In this document: piece by piece, positions 36,335 through 44,656 of the stretch
Numbering within the stretch: position 1 is the first letter of the stretch
Layout of the letters: each line of letters starts with the position of its first letter
DNA from: Nanosynbacter sp.
Lineage (GTDB): Bacteria > Patescibacteriota > Saccharimonadia > Saccharimonadales > Saccharimonadaceae
Length of the DNA stretch: 64,000 nt
Reading direction: 5' to 3'
Assembly (NCBI GenBank): GCA_015257665.1
Contig: JABZJS010000004.1
Location: forward strand, 7,063-71,062
The notes under the pieces: model-generated
Told to the model about the DNA's origin: nothing
Database searches by the model: none
What the model saw: the letters and a program-made list of their open reading frames with translations, nothing else
Position numbers and translations under genes: made by a program

Positions 36335-37602
36335 TGCTGTGCTCCTTCCTGCGCGAGCTGCTGTCGTACCCAGCCATCAATCGTGCCTGCTCCCATGCAG
36401 AGCACAAGCTTGCCCTCAGCGCGGGCAGTTTGGATGGCGTGCCACAAGGCATCATCGAGCTCGGCATAGTGAACGCTACTACGGTTTGTTAGCTGCTCAG
36501 TAAGTTGCTGCGGGGTGAGGATGGATAGAGCTGGGTCTTCGCGGCTGAGGTAGGTTGGCAGCCAATAGATTTGCTCGGCGCGCTCCATACAGTCGGTGTA
36601 TTGCTGACGGATCTCATGCTGACGGACGTTTTGATGTGGCTGATATACCAGCACAACGTGGTCGGACAACTCTCGTGCCATTTGCAATGTCGCGGCGATT
36701 TCTACCGGGTGGTGGCCATAATCGCTATACAGCCCAGTCCCAAGCCGCTCAAAGCGTCGCTGCACTCCCGGGAAGGTATTGATAGCCGCTCGAATGTGCT
36801 CGGGTGAGCCAAGCCTGAGCTGCTTGCACGCCGTTGCCACCAGTGTTGCGTTTGCTCGGTTGTGGGCCCCTGCGAGGGTAAATTGCTGTACATCTTCATC
36901 TTCCAAGACACGCGCCCGCCGCCGTGGTGGCACAACGCCTGCGTCGGCATCGCGCTGCCACATGATGGTATATTCGCTCTGCTCGAGGAAGCGGCTGAAG
37001 GCATCGGTGTAATCCTGCTTGGTAGGGTAGGTGTCCGGGTGGTCGTAGTCAACAGAGGTCAGCAGCGTGAGATAAGGGTGGAATTGCAAAAAGTTGCGGT
37101 CAAACTCATCACACTCATACACAAAGTAGCGACTGCCTGGCACATAGTGGCCACTGGGACCAAAGCTCAATGTTGTACCCACCGAGTAACTCACTGGCTC
37201 GCCCAGCTGACGCAGCGCCCACACCATCAGGCCAGTTGTTGTCGTCTTGCCGTGGGTACCAGCGATGGCGATGAGCTGGAGGTCTTTCTCGTTGATGAGA
37301 TAAGTGAGGAGCTCGTCGCGCTTAGCGGTATAGATGCCAAGTCGGTGTGCTAAGACGAGCTCGGGGTGATCGGGTGGTAAAGCTGCAGTATAGATAAACC
37401 AATCGATGGGGGTTTGTTGATGGCGATAGGCCAGGTATTCGCCTGTTTGGTCTTGTGAGACGGAGATGCCACGCCGCTCGAGTTCTTGTGTCTCGAGTCC
37501 AATGTGGCTATCCGAGCCAAGCACACGGTGCCCTGCATCGTGCGCCAACTCAGCCAATGGCCCCAGGCCCACACCGCCGATTCCAGAGAAGTAGATATTC
37601 AT
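36328..37602 (-). CDS. murC: UDP-N-acetylmuramate--L-alanine ligase
   Basis: 424 residues from ATG 37602 (MNIYFSGIGGVGLG); ATG 37611 is an alternative. The dinucleotide-like N-domain is followed by the ATP-binding loop GTHGKTTTTG and the Mur ligase central motif YECDEFDRNFL. The C-terminal domain has YSDYGHHPVEI and VYQPHQNVR. It attaches L-Ala to UDP-MurNAc in peptidoglycan synthesis. Some of these features are also seen in Mpl; the short length favours MurC. Confidence 0.88.
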   Translation of the reverse strand: MNIYFSGIGGVGLGPLAELAHDAGHRVLGSDSHIGLETQELERRGISVSQDQTGEYLAYRHQQTPIDWFIYTAALPPDHPELVLAHRLGIYTAKRDELLTYLINEKDLQLIAIAGTHGKTTTTGLMVWALRQLGEPVSYSVGTTLSFGPSGHYVPGSRYFVYECDEFDRNFLQFHPYLTLLTSVDYDHPDTYPTKQDYTDAFSRFLEQSEYTIMWQRDADAGVVPPRRRARVLEDEDVQQFTLAGAHNRANATLVATACKQLRLGSPEHIRAAINTFPGVQRRFERLGTGLYSDYGHHPVEIAATLQMARELSDHVVLVYQPHQNVRQHEIRQQYTDCMERAEQIYWLPTYLSREDPALSILTPQQLTEQLTNRSSVHYAELDDALWHAIQTARAEGKLVLCMGAGTIDGWVRQQLAQEGAQQS

Positions 37603-37742
37603 ACCCTCCATTGTACCGCCTCTGGCACAAAACCACCAGAGGTAGCTAGTGAGTGTAATTACTTCACTTTGCGCCACTGGGTTCAATATTGAGGTTATGC
37701 TATACTAGAGCCAAAGCATAAGTGGGCATACGGGTACATAGC

Positions 37743-38378
37743 ATGGCGAACAAACAACAAGTCAAGCGGTCGATGAAGCGGCTCCGGCGCATCAAGATGT
37801 GGCACTTGGTGCTACTGCTTATGGTGCTGCTCGTGCTGTCTGCAACCTTTTTGCGGCTCAATAATGTGGGGATGACTGAGCGGCGACGAGCAGTTCTCTC
37901 GGCCGATAAAGCAGGCAATATGGAGCAGATTCGCCAGCGCATCGCCGACCTTCAGCAGTATTCCTCTGCCCATATGAATACAGATACTGGCCCAATTTAC
38001 CTGCAAGAGCAGTACAATCGCGACGTCAAGGCTGCGCTTAACGCCTCAATGAGCACCACCAATCGTGCTGGTCAAACCGCCAATGCTAAGGCCGATGCAG
38101 TGTGTAAGCCACGGTTCCATAGCTGGTCGATTGACTATGTGCGCTGTGTCTACGAGGAGCTCGGCAAGCTCAGTAGCACCAATGCTGGCCTTCAGACTGC
38201 CAAAATGCCCGACACCAGCCTCTACCACTACAACTTTAGTGCACCACTATGGTCGCCCGACTTTGCTGGCTGGACGATTCTCCTCACTGGCGTAGTTATC
38301 TCGGCCATTCTTGGGCGTATTGTGGGGATGATTATTTTGCGGATTATGCTGCGCGTTCAGTATCGAGCGGCGAAATAA
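37743..38378 (+). CDS. Two-helix membrane protein of unknown function
   Basis: 211 residues from ATG 37743 (MANKQQVKRSMKRLRRIKMW). A basic cytoplasmic N-terminus precedes helix 1 (about 20-38), an external domain of about 140 residues and helix 2 (about 178-200). The external part has a pair of cysteines (about 122 and 134) that may form a disulfide. TATACT lies upstream. No family recognised. Confidence 0.72.
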   Translation: MANKQQVKRSMKRLRRIKMWHLVLLLMVLLVLSATFLRLNNVGMTERRRAVLSADKAGNMEQIRQRIADLQQYSSAHMNTDTGPIYLQEQYNRDVKAALNASMSTTNRAGQTANAKADAVCKPRFHSWSIDYVRCVYEELGKLSSTNAGLQTAKMPDTSLYHYNFSAPLWSPDFAGWTILLTGVVISAILGRIVGMIILRIMLRVQYRAAK

Positions 38379-38656
38379 GTAGCCAAAAAATAAAAAACTA
38401 CAACATAATTTACAACACGTACAACACGCATGATGGTCTTGAGCAAGCGTTCGCTGGGTGCTCCATAAAATTTATGCTTGACCCCTGTTTATCGTACAAA
38501 AATCGTACCAACATCTATCATACACAATAACCATAAGCAAAAAACAAAATTGCTTACCCTTGGCCGTTATCTCTGTAAAAAATCGTTACCAAAGTGTTGA
38601 CATCCATTTTATGAGCATGTAGGCTAGGTTTTGTAAGATCAAATAGGAGGAGCACT

Positions 38657-38905
38657 ATGGCTTACGAATATACTAGTTCGAATGGTACTACATACTACTT
38701 GCACACGCAAAAGGATGCGGTATTGCGCGGTGGCGTAAAGCGGACGATTTACTATTTTTGCAAATCACCAAACAACGGCAAGGGTGAGCCGTGTGACATG
38801 CCTGAGGGCTACTATGTGAAGGAGCACTCACGCAACAAATTCCCCTTTGCTGCCAAGAAAGACGCGGCAAAGCCCGCCAAGAAGGCTGCTAAAGCAACCA
38901 AATAA
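38657..38905 (+). CDS. Small protein with histone-H1-like Lys/Ala tail
   Basis: 82 residues. GGAGGAG stands about 5 nt before the ATG. Residues 1-55 form a compact beta domain (YEYTSSNGTTYYLHTQKDAVLRGG...IYYFCKSP). The last 20 residues are KKDAAKPAKKAAKATK, as in histone H1 or HU tails. Similar small proteins with an LRGG...YYF core are widespread in Patescibacteria. Nucleic-acid binding is likely for the tail. TTGACA near 38596 could be the promoter, and a terminator follows. Confidence 0.75.
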   Translation: MAYEYTSSNGTTYYLHTQKDAVLRGGVKRTIYYFCKSPNNGKGEPCDMPEGYYVKEHSRNKFPFAAKKDAAKPAKKAAKATK

Positions 38906-38930
38906 CCCGGACACTTGTATATAGAAAAAA

Positions 38931-38961
38931 AGACCTTTCAGTAACAGAAGGGTCTTTTTTT
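38931..38961 (+). terminator. Terminator after the histone-tailed gene
   Basis: AGACCTTTC and GAAGGGTCT pair (one G-T) around AGTAACA, followed by seven T residues. Confidence 0.85.
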
Positions 38962-39193
38962 GTTGAACTTAGTGCAAGAAAGGGCTACAAAGCAAGTAGA
39001 GTATGAGATGAAGTGAGCCGCAAACCTATACCGCGTGACGATAACTAAGTTTGTATAGAGAAGTACGCTCTCGCACCACTCAGAGCGCTAGAGAGCGGCG
39101 CTCAGCGTGAGCTGCGGTTTTCTCTCGTTTTGCGCCGTTCGCAACAAGAGAGGTATGAGAGGAGGTGTGAGCGCATAAGCTGCGTATTAGCAA

Positions 39194-39931
39194 TTAGCTA
39201 TATGACATGTTATGCATTGGTGCAGCGCTCCCCACATGCAGTGCCGGACGAACGCGCATTGGCGAACTATCACGAGTGGCTTTGCCGAGACGTTGGCGCA
39301 CTTGGCCATGCAAGACTGTCCCTGAGACAGTGCTGCCATCAACCAATGCTTCACCGGCAAAGAGTGTACTCGTCCAGCGCTTGCGTTGTTCGCAGTCTGG
39401 TGCTTGGAGATTTTGCAAGACGAGCGCACACCATAGTTGCCGGGTCATCAGCTGGCGCGTGTCGGAGCTGTTGACGGTGTATATATTCCTGGGCTGTGCG
39501 GTTATATCGTTGTAACTGCCCATTGCTAGGCCAGCATCAGAGATAATGGTGACAAAGAGTGTCCAAGGAGCTGCAAGGTTAGTATGGTCAGCGCCAAGAG
39601 GAAGACGCTCGTCGACGAAGTCTGGCTTGGTTATCTCAGGTTGGCTGCTGCGGATATGTCTGCTTTGAGATCGGCGCACATCAAATAAACGGGCGTGCGG
39701 CACTAGGAGTGGGCCATAGATAGCCTCCTCAGCGAAAGGGCAGCTTTGGAAGTGTCGTGACAGATCGCTAGATAGCGTCGCAACCGTATCCCAGACCGAT
39801 GTGTCAAAAGCGCTCCGTAGATAATCTTCAGTTGGTACAGGAATACCAGCTTCAGCTAAGGCGCGAGCAATTGATGGGCACTGGGTCCAGCCACTGTTGG
39901 CGAGTTGAGTGAGCATGACCGAATGAGACAT
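39194..39931 (-). CDS. Uncharacterised 245-residue protein
   Basis: AAAGGAGGA stands directly before ATG 39931. The sequence is soluble, with low hydrophobicity and several cysteines and tryptophans (WTQCPSIARALAEAG, LSRHFQSCPFAEEAIYGPLL). No signal, membrane helix or known motif can be seen. The 288 bp downstream contain short repeats but no gene. Confidence 0.65.
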   Translation of the reverse strand: MSHSVMLTQLANSGWTQCPSIARALAEAGIPVPTEDYLRSAFDTSVWDTVATLSSDLSRHFQSCPFAEEAIYGPLLVPHARLFDVRRSQSRHIRSSQPEITKPDFVDERLPLGADHTNLAAPWTLFVTIISDAGLAMGSYNDITAQPRNIYTVNSSDTRQLMTRQLWCALVLQNLQAPDCEQRKRWTSTLFAGEALVDGSTVSGTVLHGQVRQRLGKATRDSSPMRVRPALHVGSAAPMHNMSYS

Positions 39932-39954
39932 ATTCCTCCTTTGCTGGCTAAATA

Positions 39955-40395
39955 TTATGACGACGACATATCCACGACTGCCATACCTGGTACGAGGTTG
40001 CGCTTGTCTTCAACAATTTCCACCCAGTTGCCGTCTGGGTCTTTGATGAAGCAGTAGCGAAAGCCAGTCCGCCCCATCACAATATCGGTTGGCTCGCCCC
40101 AGCTAAGGGCTACTGCGTGAAACTCATCGAGATTATCAACGCTAAGGCCAATATGCTTGACGCCAACCGTCTCAAGATCATTGCCAATTGCTGGCTGTGC
40201 TTGTGGTTGGTGTGTATTGTGGGCATAAGCAAAGAGCTCGAGGATTACATCACTGGAGTTCATCAGCTGGTGAATACTCAACGTACCATCTGGTGCATGC
40301 CACACAACTACCTCAGTGAAGCCAAGGCGTTTGTAGAACTGGATGCTTGCGCCAGCGCTGCGTACCGAGAGTGCGATGTGATGGAGGGTAGGCAT
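39955..40395 (-). CDS. Glyoxalase/VOC-superfamily protein
   Basis: 146 residues. It contains LHHIALSV...FYKRLGF (strand and metal His) and VKHIGLSVDNL with FIKDPDGNWVEIVED at the end of the second module: the standard two-module VOC fold with metal-binding His and Glu. Substrate not readable. A dead VOC gene lies about 300 bp upstream on the same strand. Confidence 0.88.
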   Translation of the reverse strand: MPTLHHIALSVRSAGASIQFYKRLGFTEVVVWHAPDGTLSIHQLMNSSDVILELFAYAHNTHQPQAQPAIGNDLETVGVKHIGLSVDNLDEFHAVALSWGEPTDIVMGRTGFRYCFIKDPDGNWVEIVEDKRNLVPGMAVVDMSSS

Positions 40396-40400
40396 GATGA

Positions 40401-40583
40401 TTACCGCTGAGTCTTTTGATTAAGCTGTACTTGAAGGTCAAACACTTGTTTGCCAAGCGAGTCGACTGCACTGTGGTAGCTGCTTTGCAAGGCTACGGCC
40501 CAGCCGATAAGTGATAGAAGGCCGATAGTAAGCACCGCCAGCCATGCGACGATGATTTTGTCGGATAATTTTTTGCCGTTCAT
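40401..40583 (-). CDS. Small single-helix membrane protein (60 residues)
   Basis: ATG 40583 has TATACT 6 nt upstream (leaderless). MNGKKLSDKIIVAWLAVLTIG begins a helix (about 11-31), followed by a short coiled-coil-like tail (SAVDSLGKQVFDLQVQLNQK). It precedes the VOC gene by 5 bp and is probably co-transcribed with it. No family recognised. Confidence 0.65.
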   Translation of the reverse strand: MNGKKLSDKIIVAWLAVLTIGLLSLIGWAVALQSSYHSAVDSLGKQVFDLQVQLNQKTQR

Positions 40584-40679
40584 GGCTGTAGTATAGCAGA
40601 GGGTAACGACTATATGCAATGAAGTTTTGCAATAAGCAATAGTATGATGTTGTTAATGTAATCGTAGGATTCCTGGTGA

Positions 40680-40809
40680 TTACTCCAACCAAGCTGCAAG
40701 GGTATTACCTGCTGGGTCTTGAAGATAAAAGCGCTTTTACTGTAGCCAACTTCGTAGCATCTCGGGCTGGAAACTCGATATAGTCTATGCGGTTAGCTGC
40801 GTTACTCAT
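40680..40809 (-). pseudogene. Remnant of a VOC-superfamily gene with internal deletion
   Basis: ATG 40809 starts MSNAANRIDYIEFPARDATK, the typical N-terminus of a glyoxalase-like protein. After about 25 codons a frame change leads into FYLQDPAGNTLAAWLE and a stop at 40680, the typical C-terminus. The roughly 80 residues between are missing. It is a clear internal-deletion pseudogene. Confidence 0.7.
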
Positions 40810-40879
40810 AGTCCTATTAATACCGTTTGCGCATACTCAAAACACGCCACTATGGGCGTGCTATGACTAATCTTTGCAA

Positions 40880-40955
40880 TGGTGGGGGCGGCTGGACTTG
40901 AACCAGCGACCAACAGGTTATGAGCCCGCTGCTCTGACCACTGAGCTACGCCCCC
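40880..40955 (-). tRNA. tRNA with CAT anticodon, probably tRNA-Ile2 (or Met)
   Basis: 76 nt including an encoded CCA. The acceptor stem GGGGGCG pairs fully with CGCCCCC. D arm GCTC...GAGC, anticodon loop CTCATAA, T loop TTCAAGT. The full 1-72 pair rules out an initiator. The stem and the TTGGTCG variable loop resemble Ile2 tRNAs, whose C34 is changed to lysidine by TilS. Confidence 0.85.
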
Positions 40956-40999
40956 AGATCCACTTGCCACATTATACCGTATTGTTGGTGTATATGCTA

Positions 41000-41602
41000 C
41001 TAGTAATCGAGTTTACTAAGGCTCCGGACGCCTTCGCCAGCAGCAGCGGAGCGCGAGTCAATCTCATTGCGTCGTGGCCTGTTGCTGCGCTGAGCAACGG
41101 TTTGAGAAGGGTGAGAGGCTTTAGTAGTATCACGTACTTTTCGGCGATATGCAACGATTGCATAGAATTGCTCCGTCGCTTCAGTGCGGCACTTTTCATA
41201 TTCTTGTGGTGACATGCCAAAGAGATGGTTGGCAATGGCGTGATCGAGCTCTCGCCAAGCATTGATAAGTTCGGGGGTAGAATGACGAGTGCGTTTGCGC
41301 TCAAGCGCATTAACAGAGCGTTGTCGGGCAAGGAGATCATCAAATGTAGGCCTCTTTGGCTGCGTTTCAGAGGTAGAGTCGCCTGTGGTATGAGTGTTGG
41401 GATGTATTGCGGGTATAGGCTCGGTTTGTTCATGATCGGCCGAATGAGGAATAGTGCTGTCATCAAATAACTTGTCTTGTATCGCTAGTTGGCCTACCCG
41501 TACTGCTGCATATGTCACAGCATCAAATACCGTTTTTGGTGGTGTCGAAGATTCTAGGCTGCGTTGTTGAGCAGCCTCTTGAGGGGGTTGTTTGTATGTC
41601 AT
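41000..41602 (-). CDS. Uncharacterised 200-residue charged protein
   Basis: Start chosen at ATG 41602 (MTYKQPPQEAAQQ). The product is rich in Gln, Thr, Arg and Ser, largely polar and probably partly disordered, with one helical section (about 110-160: NALERKRTRHSTPELINAWRELDHAIANHL, in part). No membrane segment or known domain. It is divergent from the DivIC-like gene, 139 bp away. Confidence 0.55.
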   Translation of the reverse strand: MTYKQPPQEAAQQRSLESSTPPKTVFDAVTYAAVRVGQLAIQDKLFDDSTIPHSADHEQTEPIPAIHPNTHTTGDSTSETQPKRPTFDDLLARQRSVNALERKRTRHSTPELINAWRELDHAIANHLFGMSPQEYEKCRTEATEQFYAIVAYRRKVRDTTKASHPSQTVAQRSNRPRRNEIDSRSAAAGEGVRSLSKLDY

Positions 41603-41741
41603 CTTGCATTGGTTATAGCACAGAGGTCGACACCTGGCAAGTCTATGAGCGATTTTTAACCAAAATTGTGGTGCGCAGCGTGTTTTTTGCTGGCCCGCAG
41701 CTTTTGCAGCAACTGCGCGGTCTACGGTATAATAGAAGCCT

Positions 41742-42200
41742 ATGAAGTTTGTGTTCAGCGACACTACCAAGCACCACATCATCTACAAGATCAAGCATGA
41801 TTATCTCCAGCTCAATACTATTGTGCTGGCGCTTGCGCTCGTGATTGCGACATACCTCGCCTGGCAGTCGGTAGCACGTCTCCAGCAGAACTATACGCAG
41901 CAGCGCGAGCTAGAGACGAAACGGCGGCAGCTTGTCCTCACCGAGCTTGAGACGCAAACGCTGCAATACCAAAAGAATTTCCGCGAGAGCGACGAATATA
42001 AAGAGCTTGCTGCTCGTGAGAAACTTGGCTTGGTGGCACCTGGCGAGAAGGTGATTGTGCTACCTAAGAATAGTGCTGAGGCGCACGACCCGCCAACCGA
42101 TAAGCCTACCAACCCCGATACACAGAGTAGTAACTTCGAGCAGTGGGTAACCTTCCTCTTTGGTGGTGCAGCCGAGCAGGCTCAGCAAAAGGATAAATAA
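41742..42200 (+). CDS. FtsB/DivIC-family septum formation initiator
   Basis: 152 residues. A short cytoplasmic N-terminus is followed by a membrane helix (about 25-43), then a coiled coil (about 45-85) and the conserved YKELAAREKLGLVAPGEKVIVLPK, the typical end of FtsB/DivIC proteins. It links early and late divisome proteins. TATAAT (41728-41733) is 8 nt before the ATG. Confidence 0.9.
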   Translation: MKFVFSDTTKHHIIYKIKHDYLQLNTIVLALALVIATYLAWQSVARLQQNYTQQRELETKRRQLVLTELETQTLQYQKNFRESDEYKELAAREKLGLVAPGEKVIVLPKNSAEAHDPPTDKPTNPDTQSSNFEQWVTFLFGGAAEQAQQKDK

Positions 42201-42242
42201 CAAGCGGGGGAGCGGAAATATTGACATTCAGATGGTAAATCC

Positions 42243-42272
42243 TTGACAATCGGCATTCATCACTGGTAGAAT
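42243..42272 (+). promoter_or_regulatory. Promoter of the initiator tRNA gene
   Basis: TTGACA (42243-42248), 18 nt, TAGAAT (42267-42272), 11 nt before the tRNA 5' end. Confidence 0.75.
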
Positions 42273-42283
42273 AAGAATCGTAA

Positions 42284-42362
<79 letters not shown>

Positions 42363-42369
42363 GGTAAGG

Positions 42370-42394
42370 ACCCTACCACACGGTAGGGTTTTTG
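42370..42394 (+). terminator. Terminator of the initiator tRNA
   Basis: ACCCTACC (42370-42377) pairs with GGTAGGGT (42382-42389), followed by TTTTGC. Confidence 0.85.
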
Positions 42395-42802
42395 CTTTGG
42401 ATTGTCTTGGGAGGGTAGAGATGGAATGAGGTTAGTATCAATCTCAAAACTATTCTTGGTGCCTTTACCACTGACGTCTAATAGAGTGCAGTTTTTTGTT
42501 CAAATGAGAGGAGACTTATTACTGGCGCATGAGCTGGTAGGTACTGTTCACACCTTTAATACAGTCAGCGGCTATTGTCTCTACCGTGAAGACTAAAAGA
42601 CAAAGAGGGTGTAATGTAAGTAATGACAGACCTTCAGAGGTGGCGCACAAAGTACGATACACAAAGTTTCTTAGAATAAATAGTAAATAACGGGGATAAA
42701 TAAGGTAAAAAGTAAATTAAGAAACAATTTGTTTGCATTTCGTTCGTATATATGCTAGGATCGAGGTAGGTCGATAATGACAACACAAAAAAGAGGGTAG
42801 AT
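42395..42802. other. 408-bp intergenic region
   Basis: No convincing gene. A 64-codon frame at 42402-42596 lacks a good RBS and resembles nothing. The right end has the promoter of the small gene at 42803: TTGCAT and TAGGAT about 17 nt apart, near 42733-42760. Confidence 0.45.
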
Positions 42803-42919
42803 ATGCGAAAAAAGACGAAAGAAACCATACTCGCCACCTGGAATCGGTCGCGTAGTATGGCAGAGCTGCAGGCATTCATTGCCGCGCGCCACAGCAAACT
42901 AGCAGAGGTAGAACTCTAA
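42803..42919 (+). CDS. Independent 38-residue basic small protein
   Basis: ATG 42803 encodes MRKKTKETILATWNRSRSMAE, then LQAFIAARHSKLAEVEL and a stop. It has its own promoter-like boxes, AGAGGG about 5 nt before the ATG, and a 15-bp-stem terminator starting 8 bp after the stop. The protein is helical and basic at its N-terminus. A complete expression unit of this size argues for a real small protein; family unknown. Confidence 0.6.
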   Translation: MRKKTKETILATWNRSRSMAELQAFIAARHSKLAEVEL

Positions 42920-42926
42920 ACGATCG

Positions 42927-42959
42927 AAAGCACCTTGGGCGATGCGCCTGAGGTGCTTT
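42927..42959 (+). terminator. Very stable hairpin terminator after the small gene
   Basis: Arms 42927-42941 and 42945-42959 (AAAGCACCT...AGGTGCTTT) pair over 15 bp with two G-U and an ATG loop. There is no long T run after it. Confidence 0.7.
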
Positions 42960-43027
42960 GAATATATTCCTATTACTATTCATCATCGCACATCAGAAAT
43001 AGGCTATAGCCTTGGATAAAAACAAAA

Positions 43028-43048
43028 CGGCGCACTCATTGTACGCCG
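43028..43048 (-). terminator. Terminator of the minus-strand tRNA-Met
   Basis: CGGCGCAC (43028-43035) pairs with GTACGCCG (43041-43048), followed on the minus strand by TTTTGTTTTT. Confidence 0.8.
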
Positions 43049-43059
43049 CCTATCATATC

Positions 43060-43136
43060 TGGTAGCACCGACTGGGATCGAACCAGTGACCTCAGGCTTA
43101 TGAGTCCTGCGCTCTAACCGGCTGAGCTACGGTGCC
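43060..43136 (-). tRNA. tRNA-Met (CAT), elongator
   Basis: 77 nt with an encoded CCA. The acceptor GGCACCG/CGGTGCT has a G1-U72 wobble, as in Bacillus elongator tRNA-Met. Anticodon loop CTCATAA, T loop TTCGATC. The third CAT-anticodon tRNA within 2.3 kb. Confidence 0.9.
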
Positions 43137-43267
43137 AAACATGACGCATTATAGCAGAGAATTGGCAAGAAGGCTAGGGCTCGGGCGAGTGTTTTGGCGT
43201 TCTTTTTTGCCCAGGCCAGTGGTATAATAGAGAAAACGCCCAATCAGGAGTTAAGGAGAACCACCAC

Positions 43268-44656
43268 ATGATACGACGACCACGCTACGATTATGATTTG
43301 TTGGTGCTGGGTAGTGGTGCAGCTGGCAGTACTGCAGCGTTGGTGGCGGCCCGGGCAGATAAGAAGGTGGGGCTGATTGAAGCAGATACATTTGGTGGTG
43401 AAACGCCCAATTGGGGGGATATCCCCATCAAGACGCTAATGGGTGTGGCACAGCTCTATAACCGCATCCAACAGAGTCACCAGTTTGGGCTCGATACATC
43501 GCGAGTGGATTTTGACTACCCTGCTATCCAGCATTGGAAAAATACCGTGGTAGAGCGGACTGGTGCGGGCGATAACGAGCACTATTATAACCAACAAGGA
43601 ATTGATACATTCTACGGCAAAGGTGTCTTACGTGACCAGCACACTGTAACGATTGGTGACCATGAAGTAACGGCAGGGCATATTTTGATCGCAACAGGGG
43701 CACACGTGACCCAGCCAGCGATTGCGGGTATCGAAACGATTGACTGGCTGACACCACGCACCGCCCTCAAGCTGAGCCGCCCGCCACGTAGCCTATTGAT
43801 CATTGGTGCGACGACGACGGCGATTGAGCTAGCGCATTTCTTTGCGACCTTTGGTAGTACGGTGTCGGTGGCAGAGCAGTCATCGCGCATTTTGCCGACT
43901 GAGGACGAAGAGGTAAGTGAGGCAGTGAGCAGCCTCTTGCAGCGCGACCAACCACTGTCGGTCTTGACGCAAACGACGATTCGCTCCCTCATGCGTGGTC
44001 CAAGTGGTAATGTGATCGTCCAATATATCCGTGGTGGTATTGAGCGGACTATGGAAGTAGAGCGTGTTTTGGTAGCAACCAAGCCAGAGCCAACCATTGA
44101 TATTGGGCTTGATAATGCTGAGGTGACGTATTCGCCCGATGGTGGTGTTGAAGTCAATCAATTCTTCCAAACCAACGTGCGGCATATCTATGCGGCGGGC
44201 CATGTGCTAGGTAATGATGTGCCAACCCACACCGTCTTGAGCGAAGGCCGGCTAACAGCGCACAACATCCTTCACCCTAAATCCCAAATGACGCTCGACT
44301 ACGAGTTAGTGCCGCGTGCTACCTTCATTTATCCAGAGGTAGCTAGTGTGGGCTTTAATGAAGATGACTGTATCAAGCGCGATCTCAAGATTAATAAGGT
44401 GTTGGTACCGCTCGGGATGATTGCCCGCAGCAATACAAGTGACTTCCGTGAGGGGTTCGTCAAGCTGATTAGCGACAAGCAAGGGGTATTGCTCGGCGGG
44501 ACGATTGTTGCTCCGCGGGCTAGTGAGCTCATCCAAGAGGTCACGCTCGCTATCAAACACGACCTCACTGCTGAGCAGCTGGCAGAGCTTCCACATGTTT
44601 TCTTAACGTGGAGTGAGGCAGTGCGGACTGCGGCAAGCAAATTATCCCGTAAGTAG
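43268..44656 (+). CDS. FAD-dependent pyridine nucleotide-disulfide oxidoreductase homologue without redox cysteines
   Basis: 462 residues. It has FAD motif GSGAAGSTAA (15-24), NAD motif with TTTAIELAHFF and the dimerisation domain. The active-site loop that normally reads GGTCxNxGCxPSK is GGETPNWGDIPIK (43-55), so both redox Cys are lost (Thr46, Asp51). The C-terminal His-Glu pair of HPTxSE is altered (VFLTWSEA). It cannot use the classic disulfide mechanism; NADH or quinone oxidation is possible. AGGAG and AAGGAG lie before the ATG. Confidence 0.82.
   Translation: MIRRPRYDYDLLVLGSGAAGSTAALVAARADKKVGLIEADTFGGETPNWGDIPIKTLMGVAQLYNRIQQSHQFGLDTSRVDFDYPAIQHWKNTVVERTGAGDNEHYYNQQGIDTFYGKGVLRDQHTVTIGDHEVTAGHILIATGAHVTQPAIAGIETIDWLTPRTALKLSRPPRSLLIIGATTTAIELAHFFATFGSTVSVAEQSSRILPTEDEEVSEAVSSLLQRDQPLSVLTQTTIRSLMRGPSGNVIVQYIRGGIERTMEVERVLVATKPEPTIDIGLDNAEVTYSPDGGVEVNQFFQTNVRHIYAAGHVLGNDVPTHTVLSEGRLTAHNILHPKSQMTLDYELVPRATFIYPEVASVGFNEDDCIKRDLKINKVLVPLGMIARSNTSDFREGFVKLISDKQGVLLGGTIVAPRASELIQEVTLAIKHDLTAEQLAELPHVFLTWSEAVRTAASKLSRK

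Noticed and set aside
39061..39130. GC-rich repeats AGAGCGC/GCGCTC
   Set aside because: Short imperfect repeats; no array, tRNA or terminator form.
42402..42596. 64-codon frame after the initiator tRNA
   Set aside because: No good RBS, no homology visible, and it begins close to the tRNA terminator.
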